DNA of 64,000 nucleotides from Oxyruncus cristatus (taxonomy: Eukaryota > Chordata > Aves > Passeriformes > Cotingidae), in assembly GCA_013399855.1 (NCBI GenBank), contig VXAY01007421.1, positions 49,557-113,556 on the forward strand, written 5' to 3'. This document shows, piece by piece, positions 37,715-50,700 of this stretch (positions are counted from its first letter, which is position 1; the number at the start of each line of letters is the position of its first letter). Below the pieces are notes generated by a model. The model was not told where the DNA came from and did no database searches. It saw only the letters and a program-made list of their open reading frames with translations. The position numbers and the translations under genes are program-made.

Positions 37715-39470
37715 CTAATCACTGAGCCTGGAAAGGATCTCTGGAGGTAATATACTTCAAACTCTGTTCAAGCAAGCTCACACAGTTGGTTGTCCAGGAC
37801 ACTGTCAAGTCGGGGTCTGGACCTATCAAGTTCTGGACAACTTGGCTCAGTGTCTGACCACCCTCTCAGTAAGAAAAAAAAAGTGTTTTGCTGTACTCAG
37901 ATGAAATTTCATGTTTTCATATTTAATATGTGCCCATCGCTTCTTTTCATGTCACTGGGCACTACTAAGAACAAACTGGTTCCATCACTGATATTCCCCT
38001 ACAAGACATTTATACAGATTGCTAACATCACCCTTGAGCCTTCTCTTCTCCAGGCTAGGCAGTTCCAGCTCTCAGCTTCCCTCTGTATTGTTACATGCTC
38101 CATTTCCTTAATTGTCTTCATGACTCTTTGCTGCACTCAGTCAATGATTCATGACTTTCTCGTAGTGGGGAACTCAGGACACGACACAACACTCCAGATA
38201 TGCTTTCACTAGGGCTGAGCAAAGAGAAAGGGTAATTCTCCTTGACAAAATAGTAGTGCTTTTACTAATGCTGCTAAATATGCTTTTGTCCATTTTTCCT
38301 ACAAATACACATTTCTGGTTTGTGCTGACCTTGTTTTTTATCAGGGTGCCCAGGCACTTTTCTGCCCAGTTGCTTTCCAGGTGGCAACCTTCAGTGTATA
38401 ATTCAACTAGTTTGGTGTTTTCCCTGTCATTTATCATCAGGTCCCCTGCCCTATTCAGCAGCAGACCCACACTTCCCCAGCCTTCCTTTCACTGTCAATG
38501 TACCTGTAGAAGCTTTTCTTATTGCCTTACCTAATCCCTCACCAGATTCAACTGCAGATGAACTTTGCTTTCCTAAACCCATCCTTGCATGCTCAAACAG
38601 TATTTCTGTATTTTATCTGAGTCACTTGTCCCTGCCTTCACTTTTTGTATGCTTCTTTTTAATATTTGAGCTTTATCAGGAGGTCAGGAGTTTCTTATTC
38701 TGTGCAAGCCTCCTTCAAAAGCTAACTGTTTTTCCCTTTCTTGGCTTGCACTGTTCTTAGCTTAGAGAAGGTGGTCCTTGGAAATCAACCAGCTCTCCCG
38801 GTCCACTCTTCTTACCAGGACTATATCCCGTTCCTAGGAGACCCCTTAACAGGCCAAAGCTTGCTCTCCAGGAGCCATGATCCTGATATTTCTCTTTTCC
38901 CTCCTCTCATGATCCTGAACTCCACACATCTCACAGTCTTTGCAATTAAGACTGTTGCACACATCCAAGTCCTCTATAGGTTTCCTTATCGTTAAGTATC
39001 AGATCCACTTCAGAACTTCTCTTTGTTGCTGCCTTGATCATCTGCATCAGTTGTCATCAAAGCACTCCAGAAACCTCCTGCATTGCATGTGCCTTGTTGT
39101 GAGGTCCTTCAATAGGACTACGACCTGTAAATGTGACACTTCTTCCTGCTCATCTTTGGTCTTCTACCTCTTCCTGACAAGGACATCTGATGGGCCTTAC
39201 CACAACAAACTGATGTTGGTCTGCTCAATAACCCCAACCCACAAGCTCTCAGCTGGCTCATCATGTCACCATATGCAGAGCATCTTTTTTTTTTCCTCAG
39301 CTGCTTTCTTAAAGGAAAGTGTAACTCCCCTTCTCACTTTCCTTCTTAAAGAACCAGTATCAATCCATCACTGCACTCCAGTCATAAAATGCCAAGACTT
39401 CACTCCCATGCCGTCCTCTTAGAAGAATTTCACTGAAGCATTTGTTGTGCTGGGGTAGGTCTTCCTCAAC
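37715..39470 (-). mobile_element. CR1-type LINE, antisense, including the endonuclease region
   Basis: The left border (ATCACTGAGCCTGGAAAGG, 37,719-37,737) resembles the complement of a CR1 3' tail. Antisense matter with TTCTCCAGGCTAGGCAGTTC (38,047-38,066) follows. From about 38,730 to 39,440 the complement encodes scattered pieces of an AP-type endonuclease domain, with an ordered trail of blocks complementary to GGTGGTCCTTGGAAATCAAC (38,770-38,789) and CTCCAGAAACCTCCTGCATT (39,065-39,084). Stops and indels are frequent. It may be one long internally deleted copy or two neighbouring copies in the same orientation. Confidence 0.7.
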
Positions 39471-42400
39471 TTGAAATAAATCATTACCTATAACTAATTA
39501 CTTCTGAGGTGAGTGGGAAGAGACCCCTCTTCATCTACATAGACCACTTACAGGCTACTTCTTGTTTAAATTGAATATAAAACAGATTAGGACAATACAT
39601 GTGGAGAGAAGAGCAAGAAATTAAATTATTTTAATGAGAAATCCAGTTCTGTATCCAGGGTAATTTTTAGTGAATGACTCATCAGATCTCTCCAACACTT
39701 GTATGGAAAGTTTGTCTTCACAAATTGTTTTATTTTCTACTGGTAAAAGTCAGTTAAAAGTCTCACCACATACATGTTATGGGACACTGAAAACAGAAGC
39801 TGATGCAGTCAGTGTCTACAATAATAAAACAGAGTGTCATAATGTAGGACATGCTCTGATGCAGAGTAAGTTAACCAGTTTTGAACTAGGCTGCAATGAC
39901 CCAGGAAGGGAGTAGAAGTCTTCCATTGTCTCAAAAATGTTGTATACAGCAACAGCAACTAAAGTAAGGCTCACTGGAGATGATGACTCAGAAGCCGCCC
40001 CCTACAGTAGTAATTCCTACGAGGAAAAAATTACTTTCTTGGGGTTTTTTGTTTGGTTGATTGGTTTTTTCGGGGGTTTTTTTGTTTAGTTGGTTTGGTT
40101 TGTGGTATTTGGTTCAGTTTGTGGTTGGTTTTTTTGAGTTGAATTCCATGAGGAAGGATGCTATACTGTTCATTAGCATCAATTTTCTAAGAGAAACAAG
40201 CAATTCTGATAATTTGCTTAATTTATCATAAAGTGATACGCTTTGCAGTTCTGACATACTGCGTTTAGTATTAAAAAAAACCACAAAGATTGGTTCATAC
40301 TGGATTGCAATGGAGGAGCTGATCATCCAGAATGTTTTTAAGTGCAAATGACACAGTGATACAGGGAGTGTTTCACTGGATATCAGTATGGCAGGCAAAT
40401 CCAATCACTTACATCTCCTATGGCAGCAGAAAGAACATCGTACGGTCACAGTAAAACTGCAACTTTCATCACTGTCCAGACAAGACTGGATGGAACAGGT
40501 TGGACAAGAGTACACATTTGCAGGCATCAATTTGCAGACACAATTTGCAGGTACTCTACCTTGCTATACTGCAGGTGTTAGAGGCCAAAACAGGTGAGGG
40601 AAATAAAGAAAAAGTAGAAAATACGATATAACAGTGCTTGAATTTTGTGCAAGTTGGTGATGGCAGCATTTTATGAAGGCTGTCTGACTTCTGGGTGAGG
40701 AATCCTTCACTTCCAGCATCTCTTCAATGCCTTTGAACATTGCCTAGTCACTTAGGAATGGAAAAGGTTTGGGATAGAATAGAAGGGATTTCTCCTTGTG
40801 ATATGTAAGCATGTATTACAGCAGAGCTTCATGAGTCCTCCAGCTGAAAAAAAGGTTCAGCTTTTACTTATTAGACTAAGTGACTCATCTCAACATGATT
40901 CCAAATAACATTGCTACTCTGTCATATCAAGGTATTAAATTTATCATCATTTTATGTTATACTACTTTAATATTTTACATTAGACTACAAAAATGCTTTT
41001 GTATCTCTTTTGCATCTACTGGAAAAAGTACTGTGCTTTTTAAAGATAATTTATAGTTATTTTCTGAATAATCCCATTCATTTCTTTGGTGTTGCATAAA
41101 GATCCTAATAACCCATATTCTCAGGTACCCTTGTGTATGCCATGCTTCCTTTTGTTTCTAACTCATATTTTCTTCTGAGAACCCTAAAACCTAAAATGAA
41201 TCAGCCTGCCCCTGCTGAAAATATGTATAATTTTTCTCTACCACAAATCTCTTTTTTCACATTATTCCTTATGCTGATGCTCTGAATTCTGAAGCAACAT
41301 AATAGATGACTCACCTTCAGCTATCGGTCATTGTCATCTATTCACTTATTGAATTTTGAGGTTCTTATTAGAAATTCACATCTTGCCTCCCATTTAATCC
41401 TATTTTAAATTATTTCTAATGGATTTTTTCTATTTTCATTATTAAACTACAATACTCTAGTGAAACTCTAGTTACTACATAAAACCACTAATGTCAACCA
41501 TTATTACTGTTTATTTATAAAAGACAAATCATTCATGTGCATTCATGTTTTGAATGCATTTAGTATGCAGGAGTACACACAAGATACCCATACCACTAGG
41601 CAGTCCTTCTGTTTCTTCTGTATACGTGTTCACCTATTGATTTTTTTTAATGGAGAACTGTTTTGTTCTAAAACTGTTACACAGTATAAAAGCCCCTTTC
41701 ATTTTGTCTACTCACTGAATCTTGTTTTTTATATGCAAATAAAATGCTATACAGTGGCATTTCCTGGTCTTGATTTAATAACATATGAAAGAATACACAC
41801 ATATATTTTCAGGCCCTTGGCCCTGTCTCCTGTAAAAATCAATGACATTCCTGCTCCATCTGCCCAGTTCTAAAGACATGCTAGATTTTTCTTCCCAGCT
41901 CCCATAGTAAATATTCTTGTGGGAGTAAGTCTTATACACACTAAATTATTTTGTCACATATCACTGAATCCCTAAAATTAGCAAAATTACAGCTTATTGA
42001 CACTGTTTGAAATTTCTGACATTAGAGAAAACAGTTTCTTTTCACTGTTATCTTTTGTGAAAAGTTTCTTTCTTCACCATTTCACTCCTTCAAGGTTATA
42101 CAATTTATTACTTATGAATTTTCATGCTTGCTCTTTGCTTGGTTTCAAATGGACTACTGCAACATTGATTCTAGTAAAAGAATGAGACTTCATAATCTTT
42201 CTTTTCTTTCCTGTGCAATAATGTTAATTCTTTATAGTCTCAATCTTTTCTCTACCTTACTAAAATATTTTTATTTTTATTTAATTTGTTTAGAGTGGTC
42301 TTCCTATTTATTTTGTTTAACTATTTCAGTGTACTTTTTAGGCCTTCATTTCTTCTGCAAACTCTTATCTTCAGACTGCTTCCATACAAATTGTAACAAT

Positions 42401-42832
42401 ATGGGACTCCCACAAGCATCTCTAAATGCTGTATTGATAATTTCACAGTATAACAGGCATTCCTTCTTTTTGATTCAGCAGCATATTTATGCTATTGGCA
42501 CATTTTATGAAGAAGATGAAATGATGAGTTTTCACGTTAGTCTTTCTTGAGAAAGAAATAGCAAGAGTTACTGATTTTTAATTTAAAATATTTATTCCTT
42601 AAATCTTTTTCAAACCCTGCCATTTCTTGTCTAACTGTGTGTTCTTTAATCAGTTATGACCTACTCTATAACTCTATAACCACAGCAGCAAAAAGTTCCT
42701 ATAGGTAAAATCTTTAGAACCAAATATTTTATTACTGTCACTATTGTTACTGGCATTTCTGTAACACCCATGACTCACAGGAGAAAAATTTTGAAGTTTT
42801 AAATGTACTAGCATTTACTTTTAAGAAGATAA
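39471..42832. other. unassigned AT-rich sequence with a G/T-rich low-complexity tract
   Basis: A tract made almost only of G and T lies at 40,036-40,137 (repeated GGTTT/TTGGTT motifs). No exon or transposon is recognised in the rest. Plus-strand ORFs of 112 and 140 aa at 41,535-41,873 and 42,128-42,550 are rich in Leu, Phe and Ser from T-rich DNA and look like chance. Confidence 0.5.
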
Positions 42833-43590
42833 AGTGCTGGATCCTGCACTTGCGTCACAACACCACCACATCCAGCACTACAGATTTGGGGCAGTGTAGC
42901 TGGAAAGCTGCCAGTTGGAAAAGGACCTGGGAGTCGAAAGGAGCTGAACATGAGCCACAGTGTGCCCACGTGGCCAAGAAGATCAATGGCATCTTGCCTT
43001 GTATCAGAAATAATGTGGCCAGTACGACCAGGGAAGTGATTGTTTCCTTGGCACTGGTGAGGCCGCACCCCAATTCTGTGTTCAGTTCTGGGCCCACTCA
43101 CTTCAAGAAAGACAGTGATATGGTGCGGTGTATCCAGTGAAGGGCAACAAAGCTGGTGAAGAGTCAGAAGCACAAGTATTATGAGGAGTGACTGCTGGAG
43201 GTGGGGGTCTTTCGCCTGGAGAAAAGGCTCAGGGGAGGCCTTATCACTCTCTACGACTAACTGAAAGGTGGTTGTAGCCAGGTGGGTGTTGGTCTCTTCT
43301 CCCAAGTAACAAGCAACGGGACAAGAGGAAATGGTCTCAAGTTGTGCCAGAGAAGATTTAGATTGGATATTAAGAAAAATTTCTTCATGGAAGGGGGTTG
43401 TCAAGCCTGTCAGACCAGGCTGCTCATGGAAGTATTTAAAAGAGGTATAGATGGAGGTACTTAAAAGATGTATAGATGTGGCACTTGGGGACATGGGTTA
43501 GTGCTGGACTTGGCAGTGTTAGGTTTACGGTTTGACTCAATGATCTTTAAGGTTTTTTGCAACCTAATTGACTCTATGTTTCTACCTTCT
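42833..43590 (+). mobile_element. CR1 LINE, end of ORF2 and 3' terminus, sense
   Basis: Plus-strand pieces follow the CR1 3' order: AAGTGCTGGATCCTGCACTT (42,831-42,850), a block translating WKRTWESKGAEHEPQCAHVA and KKINGILPCIRNNVAS (about 42,910-43,020), then LVRPHPNSVFSSGPTHFKKD (43,057-43,116). Next come an RLRGGLITL-like block near 43,220 and the DGLS/NLIDS-like tail up to GACTCTATGTTTCTACC near 43,590. It is 5'-truncated and mildly diverged. The 228-aa minus ORF at 42,808-43,494 is its shadow. Confidence 0.92.
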
Positions 43591-44244
43591 TTAACCATAA
43601 TTTGAAGTATAACTCCAGTAACAGTCATAGCTTTGGTCTTCACAAGCAGCAGCTGTACAACAAGAGCCATTTCAGTTAGAATAGAAATATACCAAGAGGA
43701 CGTACATGTTCAAATAATAGTAAGGTATTTTTCTAGGCTCATATGAGGCATTGGTTACAGGCTTACTTAAAGATTAATTGAAAAACATTGGGACAACAAA
43801 ATATAATTAGCCTATTGCATAGCCTAAGATTTGGACTGTAGATGCTCATATATTTGTAAACTCCTCCTCACTGGTGATTATGAATTGTCTATCATTTGTA
43901 CATATACATACACACATAGAGGAAAAAATGAAAAACAAAAGCAAAGGAAAACATATGTAGCAAATGTCATCTTATTTTAAGAAATCTATACTAATAGTTA
44001 ACAAATCAATTTAGAGAAAAAACATTGCAAACTTCAGAGTGAAGAAAATCTGATTCCTATGAAGGCTCACCTAACCCTATTAAAAAATGGCTTAAACACA
44101 GACTGGCTCACTGTATTAGACTGCCTTGGAACTCAAGCAAAAAGGAGTACTGCAAAGTTTTCTGACCTACCAGATTTCCAGAAGTTTTGACTGAGTTACC
44201 AGGTCCTTTACATGATTTTACTGCACTCTTGATACCTTTGGCAA
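43591..44244. other. unassigned spacer between CR1 copies
   Basis: AT-rich sequence with no recognised feature. Confidence 0.5.
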
Positions 44245-44600
44245 ACTATTTGGAGCACAAGACTTATGAGGTGTGTCTGAGGGAGCTGGGGTTGTTTAGC
44301 CTGGAGAAAAGGAGGCTCAGGGGACACCTTATTGCTCTCTACAACTACCTGAATGGAGGTGGCAGTGAGGTGCGGGTCTGTATTTTCTCCCAGGTGAAAG
44401 CAATAGGACAAGAGTAAATGGCCTCAAGTTGCACAAAGGGAGGTTTAGACTGGATATTAGGAAAAATTTCTTCATGGAAAAGGTGGTGGAACAAGCTGAG
44501 CAGGGAAATAGTGGAATCATCATCCCTGGAAGCATTCAAAAAATAAGTAGATGTGATGCTTAGGGTCATGGTTTAACCTTACTTATTCTATGATTCTATT
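44245..44600 (+). mobile_element. CR1 LINE 3' end, sense
   Basis: The plus strand reads [20 protein letters not shown] (44,276-44,335) and then [12 protein letters not shown]. It goes on with the complement-free 3' region and ends with ATTCTATGATTCTATT (44,585-44,600), the typical CR1 terminal repeat. A 5'-truncated copy of about 350 bases, more intact than its neighbours. Confidence 0.93.
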
Positions 44601-46134
44601 TGACTTAAAAACATTTACCTCACTGCACTCTGAGCATAAACTGCCATGTAGTGTTTTTGGGAATGCTCATTCATAAATGAACACTTCTTTCCTGGTGTCA
44701 TCCACAATAAGAAGAGAGAAAAATGTTAATCAGTGATACCCCAATCACTTTTCTTAAACGTTCATGTAATTATTTAGAGCCCTCTAAGCTCTCTAAGTAC
44801 TTCAGTAAACTTAAGCTAATGAAATACTGGAGGAAAATAGGCTTTAATAGTAAGCATCACTTCAGAGAAAATAAAGTGCCTTAGGAAAATATCAGATATT
44901 CTGTCTAAGAAGTCTCCTGCTGTGAAGATAGGTCCTCATGAGTTCACAACTGCCTACAAAATCCCTTAATGCTAACTGCATCATTTAATAAGTATTCCAA
45001 CATTAGTGCACTGGAACAAATGTCTTTTTTGGAATAACTGTGTCAGCCGACTAGTATATCAAAGGTTTATAGAAATAATAGAAATACACGCAGAAAATAA
45101 TAGCCATGCTAAAACAAGAGACTGGATCAAGTGCAAAAGTCCCAGAGGCTGAACATTCACTTTGTATCTGAGCATTAAAGTTTTTTTGGCATATGAAATC
45201 ATTCTCTGTTTTGAGGTCCTCCCCATAAAGAACTGTATCATTAGGAAAGCCAAAACTGCAGGAAGTTAGTGTTCATTATCCTTTTGTTTTCAGTTTCACT
45301 CTCAAGACCTTGACGTTTGATACTTTGGATGGATGTAAAACAACAGACTAAAATATTTGCCTTTCAAGGCTCTGTGTAATCCGTTTGTCCTCCACTCATG
45401 TATGGGGTAGTAAAGGTCCCATGCATTCTCAGTGTTAAACTATTTCTAAACTAATAGTACACAATTTTATTACTTACTACATTTGTGACAGAAAAAGAAT
45501 AAGCTTTTCAGTGATAATTTATAACTTACAGTGATTGACAGAAGTTAATCTCTGCAAAAAAAAGGACTTTTTAGTGCAAAAACATCATGATGTATACCGA
45601 GTATGTACCTTAGCTCCATGAGACAAAAATGTGTGCATTAGAGACAACATAGCATTTTAGTCAAACTAACATGTGCACATATGCTACAGAGTTTCATTTC
45701 TGTCCTATGTATATTTTCCCATCTTAGTTTTCAGTTGCTTTGTGCAAAGACCTTTATAGCATCAGGAAGAAAACAGGATTCACAACAATTTTTGCCCGTG
45801 TAGTGCCTATAGCACTTTCCATGTATCATGAGAAGTATGAATTTAGGTATTGCAGTGTAGGCATAGGTCACAATACACAGAGGTCTTACACAATAACCTC
45901 TTTTTTTATCCATTTATCCATGTGATAACAAGGTTCTCATATACTTTCACTCACTCAATTACCCACCAAGATACTCAAACCAGCGCAGGGTTATCTCAAA
46001 CGGCTGTTCAAATACTGTGATCCAACAAAAAAAAAATATTACATAGTTCTTAGAGCCAGTCAAAATACCTAAGGTGATATATCAACATGTTAAGGAAAAA
46101 TTGATGCTGCAACCATCTCTTCGATTCTAGTGAA
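44601..46134. other. unassigned AT-rich sequence
   Basis: No exon or repeat family recognised. An A-run is at 46,027-46,035. Confidence 0.5.
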
Positions 46135-46726
46135 CCGAAGCTGGTGAAAGGGCTAGAAGGTATGTCCTATAAGGAGCAGTTCAAGATTCTCAGTTTGTCT
46201 AGAAAAGTAGGCTGAGGGACTCCTCATTGTTCACTGCATCTTTCTGAGGAGGGGGAGAGGGAGGTGCTGATCTCCTCTTATTATTCAGTGATAGGATGTG
46301 AGAATGGTTCAAAGTTGCACCGGGGGGTTCAGACAGGACATTAGGAAGCATTTCTTCACTAAGAGGGTGGTGAAACACTGGAACAGATTTTCTAGAGCGG
46401 TGGTTGATGTCCCCAGCCTGTCAGTGTTTAGAAGGCATTTGGACAATGGCCTTCACAACATGCTGTAGCTTTTGGTCAGCCCTGAGGGCATCAGGCATAT
46501 TGGACTGATCATTATTGGTAACTTCCTTCTATTCTATTCTATTCTANGCGGTGGTTGATGTCCCCAGCCTGTCAGTGTTTAGAAGGCATTTGGACAATGG
46601 CCTTCACAACATGCTGTAGCTTTTGGTCAGCCCTGAGGGCATCAGGCATATTGGACTGATCATTATTGGTAACTTCCTTCTATTCTATTCTATTCTATTC
46701 TATTCTATTCTATTCTATTCTATTCT
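46135..46726 (+). mobile_element. CR1 LINE 3' end with (ATTCT)n tail, sense, containing a probable false duplication
   Basis: CR1-like 3' region starts near CCGAAGCTGGTGAAAGGGCT (46,135-46,154) and passes through the GGACATTAGGAAGCATTTCT block (46,336-46,355). It ends in an ATTCT pentamer array at 46,682-46,726 (nine units). About 150 bases are present twice (46,397-46,546 and 46,548-46,697) around one N; see the next entry. Confidence 0.85.
46397..46697. repeat. direct 150-bp duplication separated by a single N (probable assembly artefact)
   Basis: The bases from GCGGTGGTTGATGTCCCC at 46,397 to the ATTCT array at 46,546 recur from 46,548 with no difference that I can see, except that the first copy has three ATTCT units before the N and the second has nine. 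A contig that ended inside the pentamer array and overlapped the next contig would produce exactly this. Confidence 0.85.
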
Positions 46727-46839
46727 AGGAGCAGACCTAGGGTTCTGCCTATGCAGTTGAACTCCATGTACCACAAGGACTTACGTTAAAGGCAATCTTA
46801 AATTGCCAGAGAAAAATCTGAAAGATTATTCCAATTCTT

Positions 46840-46880
46840 GGGGTTTGGGTTTGAGTTTGGGGGGGGGAGGGAGGGGAGGT
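46840..46880 (+). repeat. G-run tract with quadruplex potential
   Basis: GGGG, GGG, a run of ten G (46,859-46,868 approximately), GGG and GGGG occur within about 40 bases, separated by short T- or A-containing loops. This meets the usual G3+N1-7 pattern for a G-quadruplex on the plus strand. Confidence 0.6.
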
Positions 46881-47082
46881 ATTTGAGTTTTCTTTGGAAG
46901 TGAGGAAGAACTAATCCATCTACTAACCAAAACGACATGTAGTTTTTTAACTAATTGCCTTCTGAAAAGAAAAAAAAAGTTGATATGAAAAGCCTAAGGA
47001 TGAGGGGAGCTGGGAGTAGGTTCCATAACTTCAGGGTGTAAGACTAAACTCTTTTCCATTTGGATGAACAGAAAAACTGGGG

Positions 47083-47791
47083 TGTCTTAGTTTAACAGGA
47101 TTACAACTTTCAAATTAGGAAACTTCAGGTGGCATTGTGGAAGGAACAGATTTTTATTAACAAAATCTGAATAAACAACAAATGGTGCAATCAAAAACTT
47201 CCAGGAGAAACAAAACAAAGTCCCAATTCCCCGGAAGAGGTGGGGGATGAACTGACGGTAACCCGGGGCAGGAGGAAAGGGAGAGGGGAAGGCAGGGCTG
47301 TCCCGGCAATTCAACAGCTGCTCGCAACCACGTGTGCGAGCAGCGGCCACCGGCTGATGGCTTCACAGCCACCAAAGGAAGAGTCCTTTTTCCCACAGTA
47401 GTCCCAAACGCAGAATACCTTGCCCTGAGATGGGTCGGTGTCTCTCTCTCTCAGTCGTTCTCCGCGAGGTGTCCCGTGGGGAAAAAAAACAGTTCCTCTC
47501 AGGAAAAGAAAAGGAGACGGCCGAAACCAGGCAACCCCTTCCCCCAGCCCTCTGACCGGTCCACCGACAAAACCAAAAACCTCCGAACAAAAGACTTCCA
47601 AGTGCGCCGCCGGCAACCACGCTTCCCGGGAACCTCCCCCTTCCCCCGCTCCTGCGCTGCCCCCGCGTTCCATCCGCCCTCCTCCCCGACTCCCCGCATC
47701 CTGGGGATGGGGCAAACAGATGGAGGGGGGAGGGGGGTGGAAACGGGACGCTAGGGAAAAAATTTCCGCGTCTCTTTTCAAACCTGTGACA
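47083..47791 (-). mobile_element. CpG-rich solo LTR with 5-bp target duplication, same orientation as PDE4D
   Basis: Read on the minus strand, the element begins TGTCACAGG (47,791 leftward) and ends TAAGACA (47,083), so it has TGTC/GACA terminal inverted repeats. It is flanked on both sides by TGGGG (47,078-47,082 and 47,792-47,796). The length is 709 bases. A polyadenylation signal AATAAA lies near its 3' end (complement of 47,153-47,158). The central 450 bases are GC- and CpG-rich, unlike all flanking DNA. These are the marks of a solo endogenous-retrovirus LTR; a 5-bp duplication suits the ERVL class but is not decisive. No internal retroviral genes adjoin. Open frames of up to 167 aa here are compositional. 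Confidence 0.85.
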
Positions 47792-47796
47792 TGGGG

Positions 47797-50700
47797 GAAG
47801 AAATCAATGATTTCTACTCACAACTTTTCTTTACAATTATTTTCTCGAAAAGGCTTCTTAGACATGAAGCAACTGCTGATGAAACAAAGTGATCTCTACT
47901 TTCTGGGGCTTACTAGAAGTTCTCAGAATAGAAATTGTTAATAATTTATGCGAAATCCCCAAATAATTTAGAAAGGACATGTGAAAGAGCTATGCTTAGA
48001 TCCTGTGCAAAACAAAAATGTTCATAAATATGCAAAACAACAAAGATACAAATTTTTATTTATTACTTTTCTATCAGTATTCTTGGCAAAACTAGACCCT
48101 TGACTTCCAAGTGGTGCAACTCCTTTGGTATAACACATAAATCAGAAACAATCTACATAATACCACATAGCCAGGAACTACATCATCATTTTGAAGTATA
48201 CTCTTTCACCATTAATTAAAATATTTATTTTAAGTGTATGCTTGCAGGGGAAAGGAGACTCTCTTTTGTTCTTTACTGTGGCATATGCTGGTTGCACCCT
48301 TCTCCATCTAGAATTTGAGCGTTGGGCTTTTTTAACCTCTCCCTTTATACTTTGTTTCTACTCAAGTTATGATGAGATACAGACACTGTAGCTTAGTCCA
48401 TTGGCCAGCCTTAGGTTTGTCCATCTATAGGACACTGCGAAGATGTGAATGCGAAGAATTCCTGAAAACAAGATTTCAGACAGGTTTGCCATGCAACAGG
48501 ATAAGGACGTGGTTTCAGCATCTTTCATGCATGTATACAGTCCAGCAAAAAGGCTATGCATGTCCTAATGCTGGAGCAATCAAAAACCTTCTGGCACTCA
48601 GTAACCGTTGTCAGTCAATCCTTAAAGCTTTTTTGTGCATCTTCTAAAGTTGTCCATCTTTCATCTCCCTTTCTTGCTTCCTAAGTTTTTACTAATTATC
48701 ACTTTTATAATTTGGGCTTTTTAACCTAAAGTGTCATATTTGCAGCAAGTATGTACATGCAAGTTAGATACAAAAACTAAACCTCCCATTTACACATTAC
48801 TACTCCAAATATTCATTTTTCTTCTTGCAAGGCATCCATTAAAGGTGAAAATAGAACTCGAGTGGATTTTTCGTCACAATGTTTATAATGTATGCTTCTT
48901 CAAAATACTATTTTCAAGGTCATTCATAATAAATGAATAATAAAATCTGTTTGAGCAGGTGCAGTGACAGACTGATTCAATTTTTGTTTAGTTGATCCAG
49001 CACAAATGCTGTCAAATACAGCAAAAATAACCCACTACATTTACAATTTTATTAATTTGATCATTAAATAATTAAAAATGTGATCAGGTTTTCGATTAAA
49101 AATATGAATATGTTGACTAAAACATTATAAATAGCTACTTGATGAAAAATTAGAAAGTAAAAGGCCTCAATTCTTTTCTAACACAAGCAATGGCATAAAT
49201 TAAAACAATATATCACACTAAAGGATTTGCGTCTGTTTAAACAATTTAACAATCTAGCAAATACAGCAGTAAAAAAAAAAAAAANAAACACCAACAAAAT
49301 CCCCAAACTGTTTTTGTGATATGGTAAATAGAGACCTGTTTAATGCTTTCAGCATCTCATAGTAAAGTATGTGTTCAATTCTCTCTCAGAAAAAGAAAAC
49401 TTGTAGAACTGGCATGTCAAGTAACCTATTAAACAGCAATTTGTCTATAAACCATGAATGCAGTGCTTTCATCAAGAGTTGTTCTGACTTTTTCATTCAA
49501 TCCTTCACCTTTCAGTTCAAGAGCAGAAGGCCCACTGATCCTCCTAAAGCCCTGGGGAAGTCAGGCTTGAATACCAGCAAATGAGTGCAAAGGACACCAA
49601 TCAAAACCCCCACTCACAAGTTTAAACAAAGTTACTGCTCAAATTTCTATCATGCTATGCTCTGAGTCATGCAATAAAAAAGACCAGCAGACAGTTGCTA
49701 CAGAGCATTGAATAGAGACTAGGGCAGAAAGATTACCTATTTTCATTTCCATTGAGTACAGGTTGTCTTTGCCAAATGCTAGTAGAAGACAAAGCGAGGT
49801 CCAAGTCCTTGGCTTCCAAACAGCATGAACTGAAAAGGACTGTTGTGTGTCTTCACAGTAAATACTTTCCTACTTTTGGCTGCTCTGCCAAGAGAGGAGA
49901 CATTTCTGCCGGTTCATATTCTGTGTTTTCTGAGTCCTTGTAGTTCTGCAATTGCACACATCAGTAATGGTAAATACTAGCAGCAAAGCCTGTTGTCCAT
50001 TATGCAGGCAATCCAGAGCAGAGGGGTTTAAAGCAATGTGAATGTAATGCTTATCACGATGCCCTTCGACTCCACTGATGCAAACAGATGTTTTCCCTCT
50101 GTGCACAAAGATCATGTAGTCTGCCCTCCCACAAAATAGTACCACCCACAAAATAACACATCTGAGCATACATACGTACATCCTGAATGCTCAAGGCTGA
50201 ATACAATATGATTTATTTTAATTGCTCCTCCTGTTATGACTTGATGTTATAGAAGCATATTTACAACCTCTCATCTTCCTATGCTTCCTGAATGTCAGAG
50301 GAGATGACACTGAAATTTCCTTCGTTCAAGGACAAACACTAGAAATAAAATAGCTTTATATTAAGGCATTGTCCTTAAGAAAACAAAACCAAAACCAAAC
50401 AAAATCAAAACAAAACCACATATTTAAAAAAAAGTCAGTGCTCTTACAATAGGAAATAATTCTACAAGTAGACAATATACTTGTCTATCTCAAAATTTTC
50501 ATTTACAGAATCTTAGCCTCTCTTCTAGACTAGCTTTTAGACCAGTATATTTAGGATTGTGCATGTAATCATGGAGAGCCCAAAATACTAAAGTACTGTG
50601 AGGAAAGCTGTCCAAAGCAGTTTTAAAATGGAGTTCTACTGTGTGACATCAAATCCTTATAGAACTGACAACACTCCAAGACAAATGGAATATCAGTGGA

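Noticed and set aside
42808..43494. 228-aa minus ORF
   Set aside because: Complement of a sense CR1 3' region; the plus strand carries the recognisable CR1 peptides.
47311..47781. 156-aa minus ORF beginning MKRDAE, briefly considered as the missing first PDE4D7 exon (which starts MKR in mammals)
   Set aside because: Its first codon is TTG, not ATG, similarity ends after three residues, and the whole ORF lies inside a solo LTR with target duplications.
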